Notes: generated by a model from the sequence alone, not told the origin. DNA of 39,353 bases from an uncultured Clostridia bacterium (GCA_947625615.1 CANQPB010000021.1:1-39353), one strand, 5' to 3'; counted from the first letter of the stretch, positions 1 to 8,080 are shown. Program-made: numbers and translations.

Positions 1-66
1 ATGCGACGCAATAGCGAAACATTTCGGGCTGTGCAAATAAGATTTTATGAAGACGTACAGAAATAA
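1..66 (+). CDS. Possible 3' end of a + strand gene cut by the window edge
   Basis: Frame 1 is open from base 1 to a TAA at 64-66, and frame 2 is open to a TAA at 38-40. A strong stem-loop follows at 62-98. The layout fits the tail of a rightward gene ending at its terminator, but too few codons are present to choose a frame or a family. It could also be non-coding. Confidence 0.25.
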   Translation: MRRNSETFRAVQIRFYEDVQK

Positions 67-98
67 CTATCCCTCGGTTTTGCCGGGGGATAGTTATT
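62..98. terminator. Stem-loop terminator, probably bidirectional
   Basis: The arms AATAACTATCCC (62-73) and GGGATAGTTATT (87-98) are perfectly complementary, and the loop region holds a further CGG/CCG pairing. Short T-rich tails occur on both sides. It probably ends the gene left of the window and backs up the dapB terminator. Confidence 0.6.
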
Positions 99-158
99 TT
101 CAAAGACATGGCATAGTCGCCGATAGATTCGGCGCTTTGCTGCCGCTGATCGCCCGGC

Positions 159-191
159 AAACAAAAAGAAACGCCCCGCGGGAGGGCGTCC
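159..191 (-). terminator. Rho-independent terminator of asd-dapA-dapB
   Basis: Read on the minus strand, a GC-rich hairpin (ACGCCC pairing with GGGCGT, 171-189) is followed by a T-rich tract (TTTCTTTTTGTTT, 159-170). It lies about 150 nt past the dapB stop, beyond repeat copy A. Confidence 0.7.
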
Positions 192-198
192 CTTAAAT

Positions 199-327
199 TA
201 GATGTGGCCTAAAAGGCCACATCAAGAAGATAGAAGTTAGAAATTAGAAGTTAGAGTTTCGAGGTGTCGCCTACAGCGACATATATAAATATTTTTAATA
301 ATGCGTGCAGATTGGACATTCCCCTTA
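199..327 (+). repeat. Dispersed hairpin-heptamer element, copy A
   Basis: Hairpin 1 is GATGTGGCC/GGCCACATC (201-209, 215-223). Four heptamers beginning AGA follow (225-252: AGAAGAT, AGAAGTT, AGAAATT, AGAAGTT), then AGAGTTTCGAGG (253-264). Hairpin 2 is TGTCGC/GCGACA (265-281), and the tail ATGCGTGCAGATTGGACATT begins at 301. It sits between the dapB stop and its terminator. The same architecture recurs at 17819, 21622 and, truncated, at 35491. No ORF or transposase is associated. Confidence 0.85.
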
Positions 328-339
328 AATTCAACAATA

Positions 340-1089
340 TCACAGCAGATCGGACATTGAGTAAAGCCCGGCGGGGCGGCCGTTCAGAAAGACAGCGGCG
401 TTTACCGCGCCGACCGCGAAGACCTCTTTAGAGGCGGCGGAATGGCTGAGGGTGATAACCTCGTCGCGGCCGGCGAAGACGATTTCGTGCTCGCCGACAA
501 TGGTGCCCCCGCGGACGGAATGAATGCCTATCTCGGAGGGCTCCCGCTTTCTGCGGACGCTGTGGCGGTCGTACATATAGTGGCAGTCCCCTCCCCTCGC
601 CTCGTTGATCTTATCGGCGAGCATGAGCGCGGTGCCGCTCGGGGCGTCGATCTTCTTGTTATGGTGGCGCTCAATTATCTCGACGTCAAACTGCTCCCCC
701 AAAAAGGCGGCGGCCCTTTTGGCGAGCTCGGAAAGAAGATTTATGCCGAGGGACATGTTCGCCGTGAAAAAGAGGGGGATCTTTTCGGAGGCGGCGCGGA
801 TCTTTTCCACCTGCTCGGGGGTGTAGCCGGTGGTGGCGAGGACGGCGGCTATGCCGTTTGTCAGGCAGTAGCCTAAAATGCCGTCGAGGGCGGACGGGTT
901 GGAAAAATCTATCACGACGTCGGGGAATTCGGCAAGCTCGCCAAAGGAGGATACCACCGGAAAGTCGGAAAACTTTACAGGGTTCACGTCGACGCCGGCG
1001 ATTGTTACGATGTCGTCACGGGAGGAAATTATCTCGGATATCACCCTGCCCATCTTGCCGCAGGCGCCGCAGATAACGGTTTTTGTCAT
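340..1089 (-). CDS. dapB: 4-hydroxy-tetrahydrodipicolinate reductase
   Basis: This 249-residue protein reduces 4-hydroxy-tetrahydrodipicolinate to tetrahydrodipicolinate with NAD(P)H, in the cytoplasm, for lysine and peptidoglycan diaminopimelate. The N-terminal Rossmann loop GACGKMG is at residues 8-14. The family signature E-R-HHNKKIDAPSGTA is at 140-154 and includes the catalytic His pair (142-143), the substrate lysine (146) and the DAPSGTA loop. The length is slightly below the usual 250-270. It is the last gene of asd-dapA-dapB, 59 bp after dapA. The start is supported by AAGGAC about 8 nt upstream. Its last codons (GCAGATCGGACATT, 345-358) nearly match the tail of repeat copy A just downstream. 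Confidence 0.97.
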   Translation of the reverse strand: MTKTVICGACGKMGRVISEIISSRDDIVTIAGVDVNPVKFSDFPVVSSFGELAEFPDVVIDFSNPSALDGILGYCLTNGIAAVLATTGYTPEQVEKIRAASEKIPLFFTANMSLGINLLSELAKRAAAFLGEQFDVEIIERHHNKKIDAPSGTALMLADKINEARGGDCHYMYDRHSVRRKREPSEIGIHSVRGGTIVGEHEIVFAGRDEVITLSHSAASKEVFAVGAVNAAVFLNGRPAGLYSMSDLL

Positions 1090-1148
1090 TTTTGTTTCAC
1101 GTCCTTAAATTAGTGGGAGTATTGATATGCGGCCATTGTGAAGCACAT

Positions 1149-2039
1149 CTACTTTACAAGATCATGCATCTTTAATTCGTTGAAAAGCATGTTTTTATCG
1201 CCGTCGGTCATTTCAAAGAGGGGCGGGCGCACCGGGCCGACGCCGAGGCCCATCATGTTCATCGCCTCTTTAACCGGCACCGGGTTGACGTCGGCAAAGA
1301 GCGCGTTTGCCAAAGACATGTATTTCATCGCAAGATCCCGCGCGGCCAAAAAGTCGTTTTGCAGGCAGAGGGAGCAGATCTCATGCGTTTCGCGTGGGAG
1401 AATGTTCGCGAGCACCGAGATGACGCCCTTTGCTCCCAAAGACATGAGCGGGACGGTGAGATCGTCGTTGCCGCTGTAGACCGGCAGATCGCCGCCGCAG
1501 AGGCTGATGAGCTTCGCGGCATAGGAGACGTTTCCGCTCGCCTCTTTTATTCCGGCGACCATCGGGTGACGGGAAAACTCTGCAAAGGTTTCCGGCTTTA
1601 CAGTCAGGCCGGTGCGGCCGGGAATGTGGTAGAGTATCGCGGGAATGCCGACGGCGTCGAGCATCATTTTGTAGTGGCGGATAAGCCCGTGCTGGGAGGT
1701 CTTGTTGTAATAGGGCGTGACCCACAGAAGGGCGTCGGCGCCGGCCTTTTCGGCGGCCTTTGAGGTTTCGATGCCATAGGCGGTGTCGTTCGAGCCGGTG
1801 GAGCAGATGACGGGAACGCGCCCGGACGCGGCCTCCACCGCGCATTTCATGAGATCGCGGTGCTCCTCGCCCGAAAGGGTGGCGTTCTCGCCGGTGGTGC
1901 CGACGGCGACTATCGCGTCGGTGCCGTTTTGGATCTGCATGTCGATGAGCTCGGCATACTTTTCGTAATTTACACTTCCGTCGGTGTGAAACGGGGTCAC
2001 CACAGCGACCGCCGAACCGGTAAAGACGGGTGTTTTCAT
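1149..2039 (-). CDS. dapA: 4-hydroxy-tetrahydrodipicolinate synthase
   Basis: This 296-residue class I aldolase condenses pyruvate with aspartate semialdehyde, the first committed step to diaminopimelate and lysine. Family residues are in place: the GTTGE motif (47-51), the tyrosine relay Tyr111 and Tyr137 (in YHIPGRTG), and the Schiff-base lysine Lys165 in GIKEASGN. These lie at a constant +4 offset from the E. coli enzyme positions. An AAGGAG ribosome site precedes the ATG. It is the middle gene of the operon, 68 bp after asd, so the supplier of its substrate is directly upstream. No lysine riboswitch is visible upstream of the operon. Confidence 0.97.
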   Translation of the reverse strand: MKTPVFTGSAVAVVTPFHTDGSVNYEKYAELIDMQIQNGTDAIVAVGTTGENATLSGEEHRDLMKCAVEAASGRVPVICSTGSNDTAYGIETSKAAEKAGADALLWVTPYYNKTSQHGLIRHYKMMLDAVGIPAILYHIPGRTGLTVKPETFAEFSRHPMVAGIKEASGNVSYAAKLISLCGGDLPVYSGNDDLTVPLMSLGAKGVISVLANILPRETHEICSLCLQNDFLAARDLAMKYMSLANALFADVNPVPVKEAMNMMGLGVGPVRPPLFEMTDGDKNMLFNELKMHDLVK

Positions 2040-2107
2040 AGTAAGCTCCTTAAAAATAACTTGGGCGAAATGCCGGGGTGTATGTAAAGTCTGTGCGTTT
2101 TACGGGT

Positions 2108-3190
2108 TTATCTGTCGAAATATCCCTTGGCGGCCAAAAGCTCCGCCGCGAGAACTCCCCCGCCGGCCGCGCCGCGCAGGGTGTTGTGAGAAAGGCAGAC
2201 AAATTTGTAGTCGAAGAGGACGTCTTCGCGCAGACGGCCTATCGAGACGGCCATGCCGTTTTCAAGGTTGCGGTCGAGCTTTGCCTGCGGGCGGTTGTCC
2301 TCCTCGAAATAGTTGAGGAACTGCTTGGGGGCCGACGGCAGCCCGAGGCGCTGCGGCTCGCCCTTATATTCCGCCCAGGCCTTTATCATGGCCTCCTTCG
2401 AGGGCTTGCGGTCGAACTTGACGAACACGGCCGAGGTGTGGCCGTCCGAGACGGGAACGCGGAGGCACTGGGTGGTGATGACCGGCTTTTCGGCGGGAAC
2501 GATGACGCCGTCTTTTAATTCGCCCCAGATCTTCATAGGCTCGATCTCGGACTTCTGCTCCTCGCCCTTGATGAACGGAATGAGGTTATCCACCATTTCG
2601 GGCCAGGTTTCGAAGGTCTTTCCGGCGCCGGAAATGGCCTGATAGTTGCAGGCGAGGACGGCGGAAATGCCGTATTCTTTGAGCGGGTGAAGCGCGGGGA
2701 CATAACTCTGGATAGAGCAGTTGGGCTTTACGGCGACGAAGCCGCGCTTTGTGCCGAGGCGCTTGCGCTGGGTCTCGATGACGGCGACGTGCTCGGCGTT
2801 GCACTCGGGAATGAGCATCGGGACATCAGGGAAGAGGCGGTGCTCCTTGTTGTTCGAGACGACGGGGCATTCAAGCTTTGCATAGCCCTGTTCGAGGGTG
2901 ATGATCTCGTCAGACGGCATATCGACCGCGCAGAAGACGAAATCGACCGACTTCGCTATCTCGGCCATGTCCTTGACGGCGTCTTTGACGACGATGTTTG
3001 CGGCATTTTCGGGGATAGGGGTCTTCATAGCCCACTTTGCGCCGACGGCCTCGCTGTAAGGCTTTCCGGCGGAGCGTTCGGAGGCGGCAAGCACCTTCAG
3101 GTCGAACCACGGGTGATCGGCCAAAAGCGTGATGAAGCGCTGGCCAACCATTCCGGTTGCGCCGATGACGCCTACTTCAAATTTTTTCAT
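2108..3190 (-). CDS. asd: Aspartate-semialdehyde dehydrogenase, archaeal/fungal-type branch
   Basis: This 360-residue enzyme reduces aspartyl-4-phosphate to aspartate semialdehyde with NADPH. The N-terminal nucleotide loop GATGMVG is at residues 10-16. The catalytic cysteine is Cys158 in KPNCSIQS, and SGAGKT follows further on. The overall pattern (CAVDMPSDEI, SNNKEHRLFPDVPMLIPE) matches the longer archaeal/fungal-type ASADH branch rather than the classical E. coli type. It is the first gene of the operon, expressed from a TTGACA/TATTCT promoter at 3256-3284, and supplies the substrate of dapA. Confidence 0.95.
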   Translation of the reverse strand: MKKFEVGVIGATGMVGQRFITLLADHPWFDLKVLAASERSAGKPYSEAVGAKWAMKTPIPENAANIVVKDAVKDMAEIAKSVDFVFCAVDMPSDEIITLEQGYAKLECPVVSNNKEHRLFPDVPMLIPECNAEHVAVIETQRKRLGTKRGFVAVKPNCSIQSYVPALHPLKEYGISAVLACNYQAISGAGKTFETWPEMVDNLIPFIKGEEQKSEIEPMKIWGELKDGVIVPAEKPVITTQCLRVPVSDGHTSAVFVKFDRKPSKEAMIKAWAEYKGEPQRLGLPSAPKQFLNYFEEDNRPQAKLDRNLENGMAVSIGRLREDVLFDYKFVCLSHNTLRGAAGGGVLAAELLAAKGYFDR

Positions 3191-3215
3191 AATGTCAAAT
3201 CCTCTCTTGCGGGGG

Positions 3216-3244
3216 TTGAAATTTCCCGCGTAATGTTATATAAT
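3216..3244 (+). promoter_or_regulatory. queA promoter
   Basis: The -35 box is TTGAAA (3216-3221) and the -10 box is TATAAT (3239-3244), with a 17-bp spacer. Predicted transcription starts near 3251, giving a leader of about 113 nt. It faces the asd promoter, and each lies in the other's early transcribed region. Confidence 0.75.
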
Positions 3245-3255
3245 CATACGGATAT

Positions 3256-3284
3256 AGAATATCACAGTTGCGGCGCGATGTCAA
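3256..3284 (-). promoter_or_regulatory. asd-dapA-dapB promoter
   Basis: On the minus strand the -35 box is TTGACA (3279-3284) and the -10 box is TATTCT (3256-3261), with a 17-bp spacer. The predicted start is near 3249, giving a leader of about 60 nt before asd. Confidence 0.75.
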
Positions 3285-3363
3285 GGAAAATATGATATTC
3301 GGCCGACGGGCTGACGGGCCGCCGCGCAGCCGCGATAAAATTTGACAGAAAGCAGTTGAAAAG

Positions 3364-4407
3364 ATGTTGGATTTAAACGATCTCAAAAAGAGCGATTTTT
3401 ACTACAGTCTGCCCGAGGATCTGATAGCGCAGACGCCCATAGAGCCGCGAAATCACTCGAGGCTGATGGTTTTAGACCGCAAAACGGGTTCGGTCTCTCA
3501 CGATCACTTTTACAATCTATGCGATCACCTGAAAAAAGGCGACACCCTGATTTTGAACGACTCCCGCGTTCTGCCGGCGAGGATCTACGGCGAGCGCCCC
3601 GAAAACGGAAGCTTCATAGAATTTCTTTTGCTTGAGCAGCGCGAGCAGAACGTATGGGAGATACTCTGCCGCCCCGGAAAAAAGGCGAAGATAGGCTCGA
3701 AATTCGTCTTCGGCGGAGGAAAGCTCACCGCAGAGATTCTCGACGTTTTGGAGGACGGCAACCGCATAGCAAGATTTTACTGCGGGGGCAGTCTTTTCGC
3801 CGTCCTCGACGAGATCGGCCAGATGCCCCTGCCGCCCTACATAACAAAAAAACTTGAGGACAAGGAGCGCTATCAGACCGTATATTCCCGCGAGACGGGC
3901 TCGGCCGCTGCGCCCACCGCCGGGCTTCATTTTACCCTCGAACAGCTTGACGACCTTAAATCGAGGGGGATAAACATAGGATATGTCACGCTTCATGTCG
4001 GCCTCGGCACATTCCGGCCGGTCAAGGAGGAAAATGTTCAGGATCACAAAATGCACAGCGAATTTTACGTTCTGCCGCCCGAGACCGCGGATCTCATAAA
4101 CCGCACAAAACAGAGCGGCGGCCGGGTGATCTCGGTGGGAACCACCTCCTGCCGGACGCTTGAGAGCGTGTATAAAAAATGCGGGAAAATAACCGCCGAC
4201 GAGGGCTCGACCGACATCTTCATCTACCCGGGATATAAATTCGGCGCGATAGACGGGCTGATAACAAATTTCCACCTGCCGGAGAGCACCCTTATAATGC
4301 TCGTCAGCGCGTTCGCGGGGTATGAAAACACCATGAACGCCTATAAGACCGCCGTGGAGGAAAAATACCGTTTCTTTTCCTTCGGCGACGCGATGATGAT
4401 AATATAA
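3364..4407 (+). CDS. queA: S-adenosylmethionine:tRNA ribosyltransferase-isomerase
   Basis: This 347-residue cytoplasmic enzyme transfers the ribosyl group of SAM to preQ1-modified tRNA, the penultimate step of queuosine synthesis. Recognisable family segments are [20 protein letters not shown] near the N-terminus, [33 protein letters not shown], and [18 protein letters not shown] near the C-terminus. The length is normal. The ribosome site is weak (GAAAAG close to the ATG). No other queuosine gene is nearby. It is monocistronic and ends at a perfect hairpin at 4413-4440. Confidence 0.96.
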   Translation: MLDLNDLKKSDFYYSLPEDLIAQTPIEPRNHSRLMVLDRKTGSVSHDHFYNLCDHLKKGDTLILNDSRVLPARIYGERPENGSFIEFLLLEQREQNVWEILCRPGKKAKIGSKFVFGGGKLTAEILDVLEDGNRIARFYCGGSLFAVLDEIGQMPLPPYITKKLEDKERYQTVYSRETGSAAAPTAGLHFTLEQLDDLKSRGINIGYVTLHVGLGTFRPVKEENVQDHKMHSEFYVLPPETADLINRTKQSGGRVISVGTTSCRTLESVYKKCGKITADEGSTDIFIYPGYKFGAIDGLITNFHLPESTLIMLVSAFAGYENTMNAYKTAVEEKYRFFSFGDAMMII

Positions 4408-4412
4408 CGGCA

Positions 4413-4445
4413 AAAAGCAGACGGAAAACCGTCTGCTTTTCTTTT
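4413..4445. terminator. Bidirectional terminator between queA and the Nudix gene
   Basis: AAAAGCAGACGG (4413-4424) and CCGTCTGCTTTT (4429-4440) form a perfect 12-bp stem with an AAAA loop. A T-rich tail follows on the + strand. The A-rich left arm gives a T-run on the minus strand. Confidence 0.85.
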
Positions 4446-4467
4446 GAAAACTATCCGAATGAAATGC

Positions 4468-4944
4468 TTACCCCTTTGAAACAAAATGCTTTATCGGCCC
4501 GTTAAGGCGATGTATTTCCTCTTTCAAAAAAGCGGGGTATACCGTTATCTCTTGAAGCTTCTCAACAGGGATCCACCCGAGGACTACATCGCAGTTTTCT
4601 TTTTGATAGACAAACTCGCCGTTTTCGGGAATAGCCAATTCGCCGCAAAGCTCGATAAGATAGTAAAACGCGATATTGTGCGCACGCCTGCCGTTCCATT
4701 CCCAAAAACATTCTTCGCTCCACAAAAGCCGAACGCATTTTATAACGGCGCCCGTTTCCTCCCTGATTTCGCGGATCAGGCCGTCCTCAAGCGTCTCGCC
4801 TATTTTAACATGACCTCCCGGCAAAGCGTATTCGTCTCCGTCTTTATCCCTTTGCACCAAAATCATATTATCCTTGATAAGAACGCCGACGGTTCTTAGG
4901 TCGCAAACATAACCGTCGCCGGTAAAAAGCCAATCTTTATCCAT
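4468..4944 (-). CDS. Nudix hydrolase
   Basis: This protein of about 158 residues has a complete Nudix box, G-x5-E-x7-RE-U-x-EE-x-G-U, within GGHVKIGE...REIREETGA, so it should hydrolyse a nucleoside diphosphate linked to another moiety using Mg2+. The substrate cannot be told from sequence. I chose the internal ATG at 4944 (MDKDWLF) because GGAGG lies 5 nt before it. The longer start at 4965 has no convincing site. It is the last gene of the WYL-SDR-Gfo/Idh group, 32 bp after its neighbour. The base composition looks less GC-rich than the genes around it, which may indicate later acquisition. Confidence 0.85.
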   Translation of the reverse strand: MDKDWLFTGDGYVCDLRTVGVLIKDNMILVQRDKDGDEYALPGGHVKIGETLEDGLIREIREETGAVIKCVRLLWSEECFWEWNGRRAHNIAFYYLIELCGELAIPENGEFVYQKENCDVVLGWIPVEKLQEITVYPAFLKEEIHRLNGPIKHFVSKG

Positions 4945-4976
4945 AAAATCCTCCGAATTACCCATGCCGCCCGGCC

Positions 4977-5942
4977 TTAGTTATTTCGCGTGGCAAAAAT
5001 CTTTTCGTAGAACTTTGTGGAATCGAGGGTGACGCTGTGGGGGACGACCTCGCTTTCAAGCCTGCCCGCGCGGACGCACTCCACCGCCTCGGCAACCTCG
5101 TAGATAAAGCCGTTTTGGGTGACCCCGTCCTTAAAGTGCTCCGAAAGCTTGCCGTCTTGGGAATAGAGCATCGCCTGGGAGGCAAAGTGGCTCGAGGGAA
5201 CGACTATCCTGCCGTTTTCGCCGTAGATTATCAAACGCTCGTCCAGCGGGCCGATTATGCTCGAGGTCATCGAGGCGAGCGCGCCGGGATATCTTAAAAC
5301 CGCGTGATTCAAAGTGTCTACGCCGCTTTCATGCCAGAGCGAGGAGACCGCGCAGTCGAGGTAGTCTCTGCCGAGCATGAAGGTGGTGAGATCGTAGGTG
5401 TAAACCGTGAGATCGTAGGCCGCGCCGCCGCCGAGCTCGGTGGTGAAATAGCGGTTGCCCTCGTGGGTGGGCGCCTTGAAGCCTATAACGCAGTCGGAGG
5501 CGTAGACCTTGCCTATCCTGCCCTCGTCGAGCCATTTCTTTGCGGTCTTTATCGCGGGAAGGAAGTAGCTCCACATGGCCTCCATCATGAATACGCCCTG
5601 CTTTTTGGCGAATTCCATCGCCGAGAGGGCATCCTTTACGCTGCAAAACTGCGCCTTTTCGCAGAGAACCGGCGTTTTGTGCCCGAGGCAGAGCATCGTG
5701 AGCGAATAGTGGGAGCCGGTGTCGGCGCCGATGTAAACGCAGTCGGGGTTTTCCTTTTCAAGCATTTCGGCGTAGCTGCCGTAGGCTGAGGGTATCCCCT
5801 CGCGCGAGGCGAAGGCCTTTGCCCTTTCAAGTGATTTACTCGACACCGCGCAAATTTCGCAGCCGGGGATCCGGCGGGCGGCGTCGCAGAATTTATGGGA
5901 TATGTCTCCCGCACCCATAACCGCAAATCTGAATGTTGACAT
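4977..5942 (-). CDS. Gfo/Idh/MocA-family NAD(P)-dependent oxidoreductase
   Basis: This 321-residue protein has an N-terminal Rossmann fold (GAGDISHKF near residue 10) and the family's C-terminal alpha/beta domain. The usual EKP motif is present as CEKAQF, with the proline replaced by alanine. The lysine that normally contacts the substrate and cofactor is kept. Such enzymes oxidise or reduce sugars, inositols, or trans-dihydrodiols; the closest general look is the GFO/dihydrodiol-dehydrogenase type. The ribosome site AAAGGAG is 5 nt upstream. It sits 21 bp after an SDR and may act on the same carbohydrate. The substrate is unknown. Confidence 0.85.
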   Translation of the reverse strand: MSTFRFAVMGAGDISHKFCDAARRIPGCEICAVSSKSLERAKAFASREGIPSAYGSYAEMLEKENPDCVYIGADTGSHYSLTMLCLGHKTPVLCEKAQFCSVKDALSAMEFAKKQGVFMMEAMWSYFLPAIKTAKKWLDEGRIGKVYASDCVIGFKAPTHEGNRYFTTELGGGAAYDLTVYTYDLTTFMLGRDYLDCAVSSLWHESGVDTLNHAVLRYPGALASMTSSIIGPLDERLIIYGENGRIVVPSSHFASQAMLYSQDGKLSEHFKDGVTQNGFIYEVAEAVECVRAGRLESEVVPHSVTLDSTKFYEKIFATRNN

Positions 5943-5963
5943 GTTTGCTCCTTTCCCGAAAAA

Positions 5964-6710
5964 TCAATAGGGACTTTTAAATTCGCGCTCCGCCTTTTCA
6001 ACGGCCTGCTCGAGGGTCATGCCGGTGAAATAGGGGGCGTTTAAATATCTTCCGGAATGCTTGTCGTCGACAAATACGCCGACGCATATGCCGGGGATCG
6101 CGCTTTCGGGGGCGTTCGGCGCGTGAGGGCCGCCGAGATCGGTTCGGCACCAGCCGGGGTCGGTCAAGTTGATCATCACGTCGGTGCCCTCGACCGTCGA
6201 GCCGAGGTCTACGGTTATCTTGTCGAGCGCGGCCTTGCTTGCGGAATATCCCGCCTGCTGGGGCTCGAGCCTTATGCCGCTTGTGGTGTTAAGTATCCTG
6301 CCGAAGCCGTGAGAGATCATCTTCGGCAGAAAATGATACATTATCATCGCGGGGGCTATGGTGTTGATCTTAAAGCTCTCGGTATAGTCGCTCACCGGGG
6401 TGGAGAAATAGTCGTTTCGGTAGGCTATCTGCATTCCGGCGTTGTTCATGACAAAATCCACCCTGACGCCGAAGCCGTCTATCCTATCAAGCATCTTCTT
6501 TACGGCGTCGAGATCTGAAAGCTCCGCTTCGACGGCATAGGCCGAAACGCCGAGTTCTTTGACCCGCGCCATGATCTTTTCGGTGTGCTCAAGCTTTCTT
6601 GAATGCAAAATCAGGTTGCAGCCGTGTTCGGCCATGAATTCTGCGGTGAGATATCCTATTCCGCGGGCGGCGCCGGTTATAAGCGCCCATCTGTTTTTTA
6701 CGTCTGTCAA
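5964..6710 (-). CDS. Short-chain dehydrogenase/reductase
   Basis: This 248-residue classical SDR has the cofactor loop TGAARGIG near residue 13, NNAG near 90, and the catalytic Tyr-x-x-x-Lys as YSASK. It presumably oxidises or reduces a hydroxyl or keto group with NAD(P). The start codon appears to be TTG, with AAAGGAG 11 nt upstream. It is the third gene of the DUF896-WYL-SDR-Gfo/Idh-Nudix group. Pairing with a Gfo/Idh enzyme suggests sugar or polyol conversion, but the substrate is not identifiable. Confidence 0.85.
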   Translation of the reverse strand: MTDVKNRWALITGAARGIGYLTAEFMAEHGCNLILHSRKLEHTEKIMARVKELGVSAYAVEAELSDLDAVKKMLDRIDGFGVRVDFVMNNAGMQIAYRNDYFSTPVSDYTESFKINTIAPAMIMYHFLPKMISHGFGRILNTTSGIRLEPQQAGYSASKAALDKITVDLGSTVEGTDVMINLTDPGWCRTDLGGPHAPNAPESAIPGICVGVFVDDKHSGRYLNAPYFTGMTLEQAVEKAEREFKSPY

Positions 6711-6758
6711 TTTAATCGAATCTCCTTTCGGGCAGTTATATCCGGCCGGCGGCTGACA

Positions 6759-7748
6759 TTAAAGATAGCTTTCGTACATGCTCTTCAGAAGGCGCCTGCC
6801 CTCGTCGGCCACCCACCCGGGCGAGACCACCCTGGCGTCGGTGCCGAACTGGAAGAGCCAGCCCCAGAAAGTCGGGCTTATCTGGACGTCGGCGCGGAAG
6901 GTGAATTTTCCGTCGCCGGTGGGATCGGGGTGGATCCCCTCGCCGAAGCGGTCTATCGCGACGTTTATTAAGCTGTCCGACATCTCCAAGACAACCGAGG
7001 CCTCGGGGCCGCCGTACATGTTATACATCGCCCGAAGGCTTTTCGCGAGGCCCTCCTCGTCGAGCGTGAGCTCGCGGCGCTTTCTTTGCAGCACCGAGAC
7101 GTCCTCCATTCTGTCGGCGCGGTAGCGGCTTATCTTCTCGTGCTTGTTGCAGTAGCAGACAAGGTAGTAGCAGTCGTTCTCCCATATGAGATAATAGGGG
7201 GAGACGGTGTATATCTCGCCGCCGTGCCTTAAGCGCCTGTTCTTGCGAAGATCGTATTCCGTGTATTTAAAGGATATCTGCAAATTGTTGAATATCGCCT
7301 CGTGGATCTTGTCGGTGGTGTAGTAAATCTTTTCGTTATAGGTCTTCGCGCGGTTGCCGACATAAACGGTTCTTCTCAAATGCTGGGCGTTGTAGCGGCT
7401 GGTGAGCTGCTGCAGCTTTTTTATGAGCTCGTTCGATTTTTTCTGCGTCAAAAATTTCGACGAGGCAACGGCGTCGGCGAGAACAAACAGCTCCTCGTTC
7501 TGGAAAAGGCGGGAGCCGACGTAATAGACGTTTGAATGGCCCTGCCGCTCGGTGACGATATCGAGCCCCGTCTCGGCGAGCGACTGGACGTCGTCGTAAA
7601 TTGTCTTTCTCTCGGCGGAGATGCCGTAAAGGGCGAGCTTTTCTATAAGCTCGGGGCCGGTCAGGCGATGCTGCTCGTCGGTGTATTCAAGAAGTATCTT
7701 CTGTAGATATAAAAGCTTCTGCTTTTGCTTGGATCTTCCGTCCGGCAT
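6759..7748 (-). CDS. WYL-domain transcriptional regulator
   Basis: This 329-residue protein has an N-terminal winged helix-turn-helix (about residues 10-70, with TGPELIEKLALYGISAERKT). The central WYL domain is at about 140-220, where the aromatic WENDCYYLVCY and YRADRMEDV segments occur. A C-terminal WCX-like extension follows. WYL proteins bind DNA and sense nucleic acids or small ligands; many respond to DNA damage or control defence genes. Its ATG overlaps the DUF896 stop codon (TAATG), so the two are translationally coupled. It may regulate the downstream SDR and Gfo/Idh genes. Confidence 0.9.
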   Translation of the reverse strand: MPDGRSKQKQKLLYLQKILLEYTDEQHRLTGPELIEKLALYGISAERKTIYDDVQSLAETGLDIVTERQGHSNVYYVGSRLFQNEELFVLADAVASSKFLTQKKSNELIKKLQQLTSRYNAQHLRRTVYVGNRAKTYNEKIYYTTDKIHEAIFNNLQISFKYTEYDLRKNRRLRHGGEIYTVSPYYLIWENDCYYLVCYCNKHEKISRYRADRMEDVSVLQRKRRELTLDEEGLAKSLRAMYNMYGGPEASVVLEMSDSLINVAIDRFGEGIHPDPTGDGKFTFRADVQISPTFWGWLFQFGTDARVVSPGWVADEGRRLLKSMYESYL

Positions 7749-7939
7749 TACGATTCTCTCCTTTCCTCGGTTATCTCGGTGAATTCTATCCGCGAGAGCT
7801 GAATTTCAAGGCTGCGCCGAAATTCCTCGCGGTATTCGTTGCGAAGCGCCGTCTGCTCGGCCTTTTCTGCGGGCGTGAGCCCTACGGTCTTCGATTTTTT
7901 TGCAAGCTCGTTTATTCTTTCGATTTTTTGCTTTTCCAT
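7748..7939 (-). CDS. DUF896 family protein (YnzC-like)
   Basis: This protein of 63 residues (MEKQKIERINELAKKSKTVG...) contains the whole DUF896 pattern: INELAKK, then GLT-AE-EQ-LR-EY-FR. The fold is a two-helix bundle of unknown function. I chose the ATG at 7939 because AGGAGGGG lies at the right distance; an upstream in-frame start at 7996 would lie within the promoter. In Bacillus subtilis the homologue ynzC belongs to an SOS operon beside lexA. Here a LexA-like dyad lies on the far side of the divergent region. It is the first gene of the minus-strand group. Confidence 0.85.
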   Translation of the reverse strand: MEKQKIERINELAKKSKTVGLTPAEKAEQTALRNEYREEFRRSLEIQLSRIEFTEITEERRES

Positions 7940-7967
7940 TTTATCGCACGCTCCCCTCCTGAAAATA

Positions 7968-7996
7968 AGTCTAACATATTTTTTTCGCAATTGCAA
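7968..7996 (-). promoter_or_regulatory. Promoter of the DUF896-WYL operon
   Basis: On the minus strand the -35 box is TTGCAA (7991-7996) and the -10 box is TAGACT (7968-7973), with a 17-bp spacer. The start site falls near 7961, about 22 nt upstream of the DUF896 ATG. Confidence 0.65.
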
Positions 7997-8037
7997 TAGC
8001 TTCTGTCCAAAAAATCAGACTCCTTTATTTGCGGCTG

Positions 8038-8065
8038 TTGACTTTGAAAAATTTTTCGCTATCAT
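8038..8065 (+). promoter_or_regulatory. Candidate promoter of the sigma-like gene pair
   Basis: TTGACT (8038-8043) and TATCAT (8060-8065) are separated by 16 bp. The LexA-like dyad begins 15 bp after the -10 box, which is a good repressor position. Confidence 0.5.
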
Positions 8066-8080
8066 AGTAATCAAGGAATT

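Noticed and set aside
442-876. 144-residue ORF on the + strand inside dapB
   Set aside because: It is the antisense shadow of dapB; the composition follows the dapB codon pattern and there is no ribosome site.
3191-3363. Lysine riboswitch upstream of asd
   Set aside because: The asd leader is only about 60 nt and too short for the lysine aptamer.
3517-4413. 298-residue minus-strand ORF across queA
   Set aside because: queA on the other strand has full family motifs, and the shadow ORF has no recognisable domain. Long antisense ORFs are expected in GC-rich genes with few antisense stops.
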